DNA from: Carettochelys insculpta
Lineage: Eukaryota > Chordata > Testudines > Carettochelyidae
DNA: 64,000 bases
Direction: 5' to 3'
Assembly (NCBI RefSeq): GCF_033958435.1
Contig: NC_134137.1
Coordinates: 173,923,501 to 173,987,500 of the forward strand
Position numbers and translations under genes: made by a program. This document shows positions 20,431 to 30,678 of the stretch, one piece after another (within the stretch, counting starts at the first letter, position 1; each line of letters starts with the position of its first letter). Below the pieces are notes generated by a model. That model searched no databases. It had not been told where the DNA came from and worked only from the letters and a program-made list of their open reading frames with translations.

Positions 20431-23249
20431 AAGAACTTTAACCGTTTGGTTACTACAGCCTGGCCGTGGGTGAGAGTGCTAGGAGCTGCCTGCTCTAACA
20501 GTAAAAAACTGGGTTGCTTAGGACCCAGGGGAGTACCTCACCGCACATTACCTGGCCACCGGCTAACACTTCTTCCCTCTGGCTCATATCAACATCCTGG
20601 TGTAACAGCAAGTCCCTTTCAGGAGCTTCTACAAACCTTCCTTTTCCATCAGCAGTCAGACCAGACTGAGCTGCTCTAACAGGACTTCTTTGTACCTGGC
20701 CTCCAGAGGGAGCATGCGCAACAGGGCTGAGGGGTTGGGGCCTCCTCATCTAGGCAGACAGGGTTCACTCCTGCAGTCCCAGTGCTAGGTTGGTTGCTTT
20801 CTTTCTCCTTCCCATGGCAATTTCTTTATATTGAAAGATTTTCCTCAGTCTGAATCAGGAGCCTGGGATTGCCTTCATGGAGCTCTCTTTCGTGGCATTG
20901 GAGAATCAGTGCATGTCCTGGTTCACAGCTGAGCCATGGGGCAAGTGATGGCTCTGGCCTACTGGATGGGGGCTTGGTCAGAAAGAGATCTGTGTTTCTG
21001 GGCTCCTGCCCAAGAGCTAGACTGACAAATAGTCCATAGCTCAGGCCTTCTGCAACCAGTACTCGACATTACTTGAGTAAAAGTGCAGCTGCTGTCACGT
21101 CTGGGTACTTGAGTACTATCTAGATGTAACTCGTGTGTGTACTTTTTCTCAAGCAGTTTTCCCAAGGGACACTGGTGACTTGTGCTTAAGCACATTCCCT
21201 ACTCCCCGCCCCCGCCCCAAGCAGTTGTACTTTTACTCGAAAGTTGTCTCTCCCTCCACCACTTTGGCTGAGTTGGGAGGCCCTGGAACAGTCAAGATAA
21301 AACACTGCTGGAACAGGCATTGTAGGGGGCCAGATGAGTACCTTATTCTTGGAAATGTATCTGGGAGTGCAGCACATCACACTTAAGCAATGGCTGCAGC
21401 TGCCTCCCTATACCAGGAGCTCTAGAATAAATACCCTATAGTCCATCTTCACCAGCACTTCCCACTTCTCTGTCCTTCCTCTCTCCAGGTGTGCAGGAAC
21501 TAGACCATGAAAGTTTGAACTTCTTTTAACTTTGGATCTCACCCCTTCCTCCTAGGACATTTTATGGCCGTACCATGATGGCGGGGAGGGCACCTCTGGT
21601 GAGTGCTCACGTCTAATCATGCTGCACGTGGGTTAAGAAAATTGGGCATGATCTGTGGTGGGCGCTGTATTTATACAACCCAGGTCCTCCAGAACAACTT
21701 GTTAATATGTCTGGGGATGGAGTGCCGATCCTCTCTGCACATCTCTTCGTGTGCCAGTGTGGACGTGCAACCTCAACTTTATGAAATCGGGTGCTACAAA
21801 GTTGACCTTAACAAATTTGACCTAATTTCCTAGTCTAGACATACTCTTGAGGTATGAAGGGGATTAGTTGGCCAGGGCTGGTGGGAGCCTGGGGTAGGTA
21901 TTTAGAGCGGGAGCTGAGAAGGATGGCAGATCTTGGAAGTGACTCTACAAGGGACCGTAGGAAAAGCTTCAGTTGGGAAAGAGTTTACAACAAATGAAGA
22001 AGTGTGCACTTCATTTTACACCCTAAGGAGGAGGGACAGGCCAGGAAGGTAGCCTATAATTTCCGTCTGAGAAGTAACATGTTCATAACTATCAATAAGA
22101 CACTTCAGCATTGATCATAAAAGAAAGAGCTGTAATTTGCATGAATGGGCTGCTTCCTTTGAAAATTGTTCTATAAACACTTGAGACCCTCGATTAAGGG
22201 ATTTTGTAGTCTTGAAAGATACAGCATTAATAGGAACAAAGTAGGAATATCATGTTTTAAAAGTTTGGACAAACTGAAAGTCAAGGGGTGTTGCTGTATC
22301 TTTAACATGGCTATATATTTTATATAAATACATGTTTATAAATAACAATTTAGTGAAGTTAACATTTAAAAAGAAAAAAAAATAGAAAATGTACATCACT
22401 ATAGAATAGCTGAGCTAACTTTGGTGGCGCATCTTCAACTTCAGTAACTTTGTAATGATAACCAAATGCTTGATTATTTCAGCCTAAACATCGACTAATT
22501 AATTAATTAATTACCTTGAGCTGGTATTTGAATGGGGTAAAGGAACTTGAGGGTTTTTAGCATCACCAAATGGAGTCTGTAGCTATTTGGTTCTCAGTTT
22601 ATGCTGAGAGTTATTCATCTCAACAATGGTCTCCTATGTAAGGTACTGACTATAATAACACCAAAGCCTGTTCCTCAGGGCCCAGTTCAGGAAAGCTTTT
22701 AAGCAATGGGTATGTTCATCTTAATCTATGCTTAAGCAGCTTTGAAATCCCCACATACAAATAAATTGTGTCTAGATTCTGCCATTTTCCAGCTCAATGT
22801 AGCTAGCTCCTAAGGCCAGATTGAGCAAAACACATTCTAAGCTTACTCAAAATTCAAAACCACCACAACTGATTCTGCTAACATTTTTCTAAAGGGTAAA
22901 TGTTGCACTTGGCACTCAGTTCTTCTCCAATGAAGGCACAAGTCCCTTCCCTGCAGGCTTGGGAGGCAGAGTTCTCAAGTTCTAAAGTGTTACTCCTGTG
23001 GAAATTCAGCACCAACAATTTTAAAAATTCTGTGCACAATATTTTAAAACTCTGCATAATGTATATGGTATATGTTGTTTGTCAGAAATGAGACAATACC
23101 TGTATAATTATTCCAGTTTCAATTATTTTGGTAATTTAATGAAAAATGCACAGCAACAAGTAGGCTTGTAACAGTACAGAAAACAAAAAAGGGTCAGGAA
23201 ATGTTTTTTGACAAATAGATTCCTTGCTAGGCAAATTTATATAGAACTC
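20431..23249. other. Intergenic sequence, no gene
   Basis: No domain-bearing frame. There is a TTAA-rich microsatellite (ATTAATTAATTAATTA) at about 22496-22511, and MITE-like traces (a TAGTCTAGACATACTC end near 21830). Confidence 0.45.
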
Positions 23250-23254
23250 TGTCT

Positions 23255-23480
23255 CTGTCTACACTACAAAAACAACTTCGAAGTTAAACTTGGAAGTAGG
23301 GCACTACTCCATTCCCAGGAGGAAGGAGGAGTACTCCCAGGAATGGAGTAAGGACTTGAAAGTTAGGCTCCCTATCTTCCAAGTCGTGGAAAATGTGCTT
23401 AGACTCTCTGCTGGCTACTTCAAGGTAGTGCCTAACTTCGAAGTTAACTTCAAAATTAGTTCCTAGTGCAGACACACCCT
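23255..23480. repeat. Short Harbinger-like MITE
   Basis: It begins GTCTACACTACAAAAACAAC with TTCGAAGTTAA inside, and ends GAAGTTAACTTCAAAATTAG followed by GTGCAGACACACCC. A central palindrome CATTCCCAGGAGG...ACTCCCAGGAATGG is present. The terminal GTCTACAC and TTCGAAGT motifs match the large Harbinger copies. The ends are not exact. Confidence 0.5.
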
Positions 23481-23529
23481 TTAAGTAGTAACTAATTTAA
23501 ACTACAAGACAGAAAAATATCTTCTGTAC

Positions 23530-24457
23530 CAGAGTTTCCCAAACTTTTCAGCATCACACCCCTCTTTTGATGCTTGGGAAGCCCTCAGGCCCCCCACCTC
23601 TTCTTTACCATCATTCATCCCCTTCTAACAAAAAATTCAACCCATAGTTTAAAACAAACAAAAAATTGATAAAAATGTTATTTAAAAATAAAAATAAGCA
23701 CAAATAGTTTTTCTTGACACAAAAATTTAATTAAAATGTCATTTAATATCAGGAACAGCAAAAACTAAATGAATTTAATGTGACGGATGATGAGCCCTGG
23801 CCAGTCATCCTAGCCATGGGCCCACTGTCAAAGCCCTGCGAGTCTCTAGCCTGAGCCCTGTGAACCACAGGCCCAAGCCCCGTCAGCCACAGGCCTGCCA
23901 CCCGAGCCTCATCAGCCACAGGTCACCCTCCCGAGCCACAGGCCCGCTGCACGAGCCCCACCAGCTGCCTGAGCTGCTGTCCGAGCCTTGGGCCACCCCC
24001 GAAGCTGCGCCCGAGCCCTGCCAGCTGCAGGCCCACTGCCTGAGCCCCGCCACCTGCAGGGCCCGCAACCCACTGCCAGGGACGGACACCCGAGTCAGAA
24101 CCTCTGCCCTCCTCGCAAGCCACCCGCCAGCTGGATCCATGGTCCAGCTGCCAAAGCCAGGCACCCCCAGCCCCCTCCCCCCAGCCAGACACCCCCAGCC
24201 CCCCCAGCCTCTTCTCCTCTGCTCCTTCCCTTCCCCTTCCCCCAACCCACACTCACGCACTTGCGTTTCCAGGAGGGTGCTCCACGTGGCTATTCGCAGC
24301 CGCCTCCTTCTTGTAGTAGCTGCAGGGTCACCCAGGTAAAATGGCAGGGGCTGCTCACAGCACCCCTGCGTACCGAAGGAAGAAGGACTCAATTGGTAGT
24401 TAAACTATTGAGTCCATGGTTGAGAGTCTTGGTGCCCCTCCAGTTTAAGAACCCATG
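23530..24457. mobile_element. Non-autonomous hAT element (diverged copy)
   Basis: The left end CCAGAGTTTCCCAAACTTT and right end AGTTTAAGAACCCATG are degraded hAT-type inverted repeats. Flanking 8-mers TTCTGTAC and TTCTATGC match at 6 of 8. The inner left part (CTCAGGCCCCC, ACCTCTTCTTTACCATCATT) is shared with the hAT element at 47815-49245. The centre (about 23820-24060) is a GC-rich array of degenerate repeats of the GCCACAGGCC type, which gives long but meaningless proline- or glycine-rich frames. Confidence 0.6.
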
Positions 24458-24475
24458 TTCTATGCTGCTCTGAAT

Positions 24476-24926
24476 GGCCGTTTCTACACAGGCCACTTCC
24501 TTTGGAAGTGGCATGCTAATACACAGAGTGAAAGATGCTAATGAGGTGCAGATGCAAATTCCCCATGCCTCATTAGCATAACATCACGTGATTTGGCGTC
24601 CGGAAGACTGTTCTTCTGGACTCCAAAACGCCATGTAGAAGCACGGCCCAGGGGGCTTCTGGAAGGAAGCGCTTCCTCCAGAGGCTTCTTCCCAAAAATT
24701 TTTGGGAAGAAGGGGCCTCCGCAAGAAGCACGTCCTTCCAGAAGCACCCCTGGGGGCCGTGCTTCTACACGGCGTTTTGGAGTCCAGAAGAACAGTCTTC
24801 CAGACTCCAGTCACATGACGTTATGCTAATGGGGCACGGGGAATTTGCATTTGCACCTCATTAGCATATTTTGGTCCATGTATTAGCATGCCACTTCCGA
24901 AGGAAGTGGCCTGTGTAGAAACGGCC
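24476..24926. mobile_element. Foldback MITE, 451 bp, TSD AAT
   Basis: It starts GGCCGTTTCTACACAGGCCA and ends with the exact reverse complement, flanked by AAT on both sides. Almost the whole element is a giant inverted repeat: GGCATGCTAAT, CACGTGATTTGG, GGAAGACTGTTCTTC and CAAAACGCC recur mirrored. The 3-bp target duplication and the CTACAC terminal word suggest mobilisation by a Harbinger-type transposase. A second copy lies at 34301-34756. Confidence 0.85.
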
Positions 24927-25812
24927 AATCAGTACCATGGCTTGTGGGGGAGTCAGGAGGAGCTGAGAGAGAGGGAAGTAAATTGACGGGAAGGAGCCTG
25001 GGAGTGAAATTGATGGGTTTTCTGGTATGGGGGGGAGAAATATGAATTTTTTTTTTCTGGGGGTGAGGGTGGAGGAAGGGATTGTTAGGAAGTTGGGGAG
25101 TCTTCCCCCCAAGCAGACCCTGGCTGACCCTTAGCCTCTCTCATTCAGCCAGGCACATGTGCCCCATAAGTCCCTATACAATCTTTCCCCTACATTCCCA
25201 CTCAACCGCCCCCTCATGCTTTGGCCCCACATGGTCCTGAACCACATTTCCATGTAGGCCCTTTTCCAATCTCTCCCCTCTACTACCCCTTTGAATTTCT
25301 GTTGGTGACCCCCTTGCAGCCTCACATACCCTCCTCTGTTATCTCACCCCAAATGTCCTATGCTTCCTAGCCTGGCTCTGTGGGCAGGGTTCTGTCAGGA
25401 ATGTGGCCAGCTCCTACTGTTGGTCAGGCAGCTGCTCTCTGTTCTAATGTCACCTTAGCTACGTCTACATGGGGCTGCTACATCGAAATAGCTTATTTCG
25501 ATGTAGCAAAATTGAAATAAGCTATTTCAATGAATAGCGTCTACACGTCCTCCCGGGCTGGTGCCGTCGACATTCAGTGTCGACGTTGGGCAGCACTACA
25601 TCGAAGTAGGCACTGCAGGGGAGCGTCTACACGCGAAAGCGGCCCAAATCGAAACAAGGGTGCCAGGAACAGCTGCAGACAGGGTCACAGGGCGGACTAG
25701 CGCTTCCGGGACAACAGCTAGCCGCTCCCTTAAAAGGCCCCTCCCAGACACACTCAGCCTGCACAGCACGCGGTCTGCAGAGCCACAGTCACGCGCACCC
25801 TGTCGACGCAGT

Positions 25813-25827
25813 ATGGACCCCCAGCAG

Positions 25828-25859
<32 letters not shown>

Positions 25860-27161
25860 AGAGGTCCACACACCCGCCCCTGCAGGAGCAGTGTTTGCCC
25901 TGCTCAGTGCTATGCAGGAGGCAGCTGATCATCTTTTATTCGTGGAAGAGGAGCTGCCCCCAGTGGAGGAGGAAGCAGCCCCAGACCCTGCTGCCCTCCG
26001 ACCCCCCGCCACACACGCCGCTGGCTGTGGAGCTACCCGACGAGCACAGACTGGTGGGAGCGGTTGGTGCTCGGCAAGTGGGACAATGACCGCTGGCTCC
26101 AGAATTTCTGCATGAGCTGGCAGACATTCCTGGAGCTCTGCCAGTGGCTGACACCTGCCTTACAGCACCAGGACATCTCCATGCGACGTGCCCTCACGGT
26201 CAAGAAACGGGTCGGCATCGCTGTCTGGAAGCTGGCCACTCCAGACAGCTAGCGATCTGTAGGGCAGCAGTTTGGCGTGGGCAAGGCCACCGTCGGGGCT
26301 GTCCTCATGGAGGTAAGAGGACCTGGTGGGGGGAGCCCTGGGGTGGAGCGCCAGACACACCCTGCACACCCCTCACTGGTGCTCTCTCATGTCCTTCCCC
26401 TGCAGGTTGTCCGTGCAATCAATGCCCTGCTGCTCCACAGGCTCATGCGGCTTGGGGACCTGGATGCTGCCATCGCGGGGTTTGCCAGCCTGGGCTTCCC
26501 AAATTGCTATGGGGCTCTGGATGGGTCCCACATCCCCATCTGTGCCCCGGAGCACAGCAGAGGATGCTTCCTGAATAGGAAGGGCTACCATTCCATGGTC
26601 CTCCAGGCTTTGGTGGACAGCTGGGGCCGCTTCCTGGACATTTATGTTGGCTGGCCTGGCAGCACCCACGATGCCCGGGTGTTCAGAAATTCGGGCCTGT
26701 GCCGCTGGCTGGAGGCGGGGACCTACATCCCCCAGTGGGAGATCCCTGTTGGGGACACCACCATGCCCCTCTGTGTCGTCGCAGACGCGGCGTACCCCTT
26801 CCGGCCCTGGCTCATGCACCCTTACACGGGCCATCTCTCAGCTAGCCAGGAGCGGTTCAACATGCAGTTGAACCATGCGTGCCAGGTGGTCGAGTGCACA
26901 TTCGGCCACCTCAAAGGGTGCTGGAGGTGTCTCCTCACCCACCTGGATGCAGGCCCCACCAACATCCCCCAGCTTGTGGGCGCGTGCAGCGCACTCCACA
27001 ACTTGGTGGAGAGCAAGGGAGAGGCATTCTTCCAGGGCTGGGCTGTGGAGGCTGGCAGGGCCGACATGCAGCCACCCGCTGCCCCCAGTTGCCAGGTGGA
27101 CCCCGAGGGAATCTGGGTCCGGAAGGCCCTGCGGGCCCATTTTGACCAGGCTGCGGGGTGA
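25813..27161 (+). pseudogene. Harbinger transposase, DDE_Tnp_4/HARBI1 type (copy 2)
   Basis: The start MDPQQK is followed by nine Q encoded by (CAG)9 at 25831-25857, then MQEAADHLLFVEEELPPVEE. A frameshift near 25990-26040 moves the frame to WNDRWLQNF-like helices (KWDNDRWLQNFCMSWQTFLE). TAG at 26250-26252 replaces the tyrosine codon of copy 1. The intron 26313-26405 has a GTAAGAGG donor and CCCCTGCAG acceptor. The main exon 26406-27161 is open to TGA and retains the triad ALDGSHIPI, VVADAAYPFRPWL and VVECTFGHLKGCW. Function is lost by frameshift and nonsense change, yet the catalytic half alone is intact. Confidence 0.82.
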
Positions 27162-27468
27162 ACGCTGGCAGGCCACCCACTGCACCCCCCCATCCTCCAC
27201 AACACTCCCTGCCCCTACGCCCACACCACAGAGCACACAAGAGCACACCCCCCTGCACTTTTCTTGCAAATAAATGGACCTGTTGTTTGAAACCAAACAG
27301 TGAAATCTCTTATTAATACTATATATATATATAAAAAAAGAGGGGGGAACTATTTACATGGCGGGGGCAGGTACCAGAACAGAACAGGGGTCCAACACAA
27401 ACTATATACAAATAATGGGGGATATGTACAAAGGGGGAGGGGGGGTCCATGTCCTCGTCCCCGCACCC

Positions 27469-28984
27469 CTACTGTCCGGCGCCCGGGGTTGGAGGGCGCG
27501 ACCCTCGCCTCAGCCAGAGCCCTGGCCGAGGCTGGGTGGGGGCCAGGCGAACTGGCAGATACGGCCGGCGGGTGTCTGCAGGCCCCAGGTCCCCCTTGGC
27601 AACAGGCCCCAGGGTGGCGGACGGTGGAGGGACGGCGGTCGGAGCGGTGGGCAGAGCGGTGGGCGGCACGGCATGGGGAGGCCAGGTGTTCCGCGATGCG
27701 CTCAAAGGTGCGCATGAAGGCCCCCCAAGCCTCCTAGCACGAGGCCAGCGCTCACTCTTGTAGCTCCAGCCTCTGCTCCTCCACTCGCAGGCATCGCTCC
27801 GACACCTCCAGCTGATGCCGGAGGGTCGCGAGCAGCTGCGGGTCTGTGGCCATCCTCTGGTGGTGGCTCCTCCATTGGCCTCGTCCTGGGGCTGGTCGTT
27901 GCTCTGCCGAGGGGCTGGCCTGCTGGGATGGCCCTGGTGGGCTCTCCAGGACCACTGACACCTTGCCAGCACCCTCCGGGAGCTCCGATGGTGCAGCTGT
28001 GGAACACAGGGGGGAAGAAGAATGGAGACAGCTGTTAGTGTGGGCCCTGACCCGTGGCCCTTGTCCCCCCACCCCTCTGCTGCTGGTTCCCCATCCCCGT
28101 CCCCGGGAGATGCTGCTGCTGCTGATGGGTGTCCCCCCCCCACCCCGGGGGACCCTAGGTTCTGCTCCCCCCATCTCCAGGGATGGGGCATGGCGCTGTC
28201 CTGCTGGGGGGCAGGGGGTGATACACTCTTCTGAGGGACATGCCACTGCTGTCCTTGGGGCCATGGTCATCTGGGCATGCGGAGGGCCCTGGTCATGTCT
28301 GTTGTCCCTGCCCCTTAACCCCTGGGGGTGTGCACCGGGGGGGCGGGTACATACCTGACGGTCCACTCCCATGGTCAGGGGACACCCAGTGGGCGGACAC
28401 CCTGCTGGAGCTCGGGGACGGGAGGGCGATCCAGAGCCCCCTGTCGCTGGAGGAGTCCCCCTCCTCCTCCTCCTCCAGCATCCCAGGGGTGGGCTCCTGC
28501 GGGGGCCCCTGGGGTGCAGGGCTTGCCTCCGGGGTGGACTCCATCTCCGGGGCCTGCTGGGGCTCATTGGCCGAGGTGTCAAGAGTGGCCGGGGGGAGGA
28601 GGTGTACCGGGGGCCCAGGATGGCCCTGGGCTCCCTGTAAAAGAGGCAAGTGGCGGGGGCGGCCCCAGATCGGCTGGCTGCATCCCGGGTCTGGGCGTAA
28701 CCCTGCCGCAGCTCCTTCACCTGACGTGGTCAGGAGTGCGGGCAGGGTGACCCCAGGCAGCCAGGCCCTTGGCCAGCTGAGCGAACGCATCCGCGTTCCA
28801 CCTCTTGCTCCCCATTACCTGTAGCACCTCCCCCTCACCCCAGAGCCCTAGCAGGTCCCGGATCTCGGCCTCCGTCCAGGAGGGGTCCCGCTGCCTCTTC
28901 CCAGACTGGCTGGCAGGCTGAGTGCCCTGGCTCCCCTTGTGGGGGGATGCCCTGGGGGCGCTTGGGGGGCTGCCTGGTGGCCAT
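27469..28984 (-). pseudogene. Harbinger-encoded Myb/SANT-like DNA-binding protein (copy 2), frameshifted
   Basis: The minus-strand start is at 28984 ([20 protein letters not shown]). After a frame change the conserved part reads [40 protein letters not shown], then ARTPDHV. A small deletion relative to copy 1 shifts the frame before KELRQGYAQTRDAASRS. A polyglutamate stretch, an intron and a C-terminal QLEVSERCLRVEEQRLELQE segment follow. WTEAE in this copy against WMEAE in copy 1 suggests which residues are ancestral. Confidence 0.7.
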
Positions 28985-29784
28985 CAGTGCAGGATGGTGG
29001 GTTGGAGCTGCTGCAAGGTGTGCAGGCTCGCCATGTGGCAATGCTGCTGCCTGCACGTGCTCTCAGCTTCCTGCACAGGAATGCAGGGTGCGGGGAGCTT
29101 TAAGGGGCTGCTGCACGCAGTGACCATAGAGCTCAGGGGCTGGAGAGAGTGTCTCTTAACCCCTCAGCTGATGGCCGCCATGGCGGACCCCGCTATTTCA
29201 ATGTTGTGGGACGCGCATCATCTACATGTGCCCTACTTCGACGTTCAATGTCAAAGTAGGGCGCTATTCTCATCTCCTGATGGGGATAGCAACTTTGACG
29301 TCTTGCCGCCTTACGTCGATTTCAACTTCGAAATAGTGCTCGCCACGTGTAGACGTGGCGGCTGCTATTTCGAAGGTGGCGTGTCTACTTTGAAGCAGCC
29401 AGCTCGTGTAGACGCAGCTCTTGTGAGGAAAAGGCATAATTGCAGTGCCCCTTCCACAGAATGTATTTTCTGTGAAGAAAAATTGTGCAGTGGTGCACAA
29501 TTTCCCCAGAGGTAAAATAGAGACCTATTTCTGGAGCTGAGTAGCAGCAAGAAAGATTCCAAACCATCTGGCTGTGACCAACACTAAAGGTAGGAGCAAA
29601 TGGACATAGACTGACCTCAGATCTGCTATGGTGGCTAAAAAATACGGGTCAGCAATGCTGAACTATGTATTCATCCCTTTGGGTAAATGTTGAACTGTCT
29701 GATAGTACGAACCTCCATCACTCTCTTCAAACTCATACTTGTAGAATTTCACAGAACCATAATTATAATACACGCTCACAGACA

Positions 29785-30444
29785 CAACTTAGTCTCAACA
29801 AATTATTTATTGCACCACCTTGAGATTAATTTCTTTGCAAGTGACCAGATCAGGACATCATGTGTCACACACATACACAAGATCTCGATCTAGAATCTTA
29901 CAACTTTATATCCTCACGCTACAGTTTCAAAGTGACATTTACCTTTTAATATGTACCATAACTCCAAAATGTTAAATAGATTCATTTCCATGACTGAAAT
30001 AAAGCATGTGGAAGAAAACAACAGAAGAGCGAGTAGGGAAAGCACGCATTTAAAACACACTTTTTTTTCAGTCTCACTGCAATATGGTTTCATTCATTTG
30101 CCAACTGTAGGATGTACGTTCTATACCAGGGAGCCCATGTCCTAACTTTGTTAAAATTAACATATTCAAAATGTTTCCTACTAACAACATAATGAGAGGA
30201 AAGCAGAGGAAATCCATAATGCTATGCATTAAAACAAGGCTTTGTACATAAAATGGTCCACCGCTGAACATGTGACACAAGGTGATGCTAAAGCAGTTCT
30301 GCGATGTAGCTAAAATGTGACTTAGTTACTTCAGTTTTTAAGGCCATTGTAGATTGAAGCGCAAAAGGGCTACACAAAGCTCTGATACAGATATTTTCAG
30401 TACCAAGAACTAACATTTGAAACAGACCATTTAAAGTTAAGAGG
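29785..30444 (-). other. MX1: Mx-U 3'UTR (predicted)
   Basis: AT-rich unique sequence after the Mx-U stop. AATAAA on the minus strand at 29806-29811 and ATTAAA near 29944-29949 are the candidate polyadenylation signals. No repeat family is recognised inside, in contrast to the flanking Harbinger element. Confidence 0.5.
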
Positions 30445-30678
30445 CTACATGGCAGAAAAATTTATTAAGCGAAAGTGAGCTTGCGTCAGACGATCAATTC
30501 GTCCGCTCAGAAAAGATCTCTGATCAGCAGCATCTTTCCGTTCCTGCAAAAAGAAGCTCAGTTTTTCTTTTTCTTGTAAAAGTTGCATCATTGAAAGCTG
30601 CAATTTTTCTCCAAAGTCCTGAAGAATGTAGAACTGGATGATCAGAGGAATTTGGTTGGAGAGACGTTTACCTGCACT
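30445..30678 (-). CDS. MX1: Mx-U coding exon 13 (GED end, stop)
   Basis: The acceptor TATTTCCAG precedes [20 protein letters not shown]. The exon continues to [12 protein letters not shown] and ends with TAG at 30445-30447. It encodes the last helices of the stalk and GTPase effector region, including the family-typical IPLIIQF and RLTQA segments. Confidence 0.93.
   Translation of the reverse strand, partial: SAGKRLSNQIPLIIQFYILQDFGEKLQLSMMQLLQEKEKLSFFLQERKDAADQRSFLSGRIDRLTQAHFRLINFSAM

Larger units (their letters stand above)
25457..29419. mobile_element. PIF/Harbinger DNA transposon, full length but decayed (copy 2)
   Basis: The ends AGCTACGTCTACATG and CGTGTAGACGCAGCT are imperfect inverted repeats, flanked by the CTT direct repeat (25454-25456 and 29420-29422). 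It is 3,963 bp long. It has the same two-gene layout as 5570-9649 but in reverse orientation: transposase on plus, Myb-like protein on minus, convergent. The right end stands about 370 bp from the predicted polyadenylation site of Mx-U. Confidence 0.88.

Noticed and set aside
23860..24473. Long proline- and glycine-rich open frames on both strands
   Set aside because: They overlap each other in several frames within a GC-rich repeat inside a hAT element and show no domain, start context or splice signal.
25561..26115. Transposase start at 25561 (184-codon frame)
   Set aside because: The first 84 codons run through the Harbinger terminal region; the ATG at 25813 with MDPQQ is shared by both copies and more likely.
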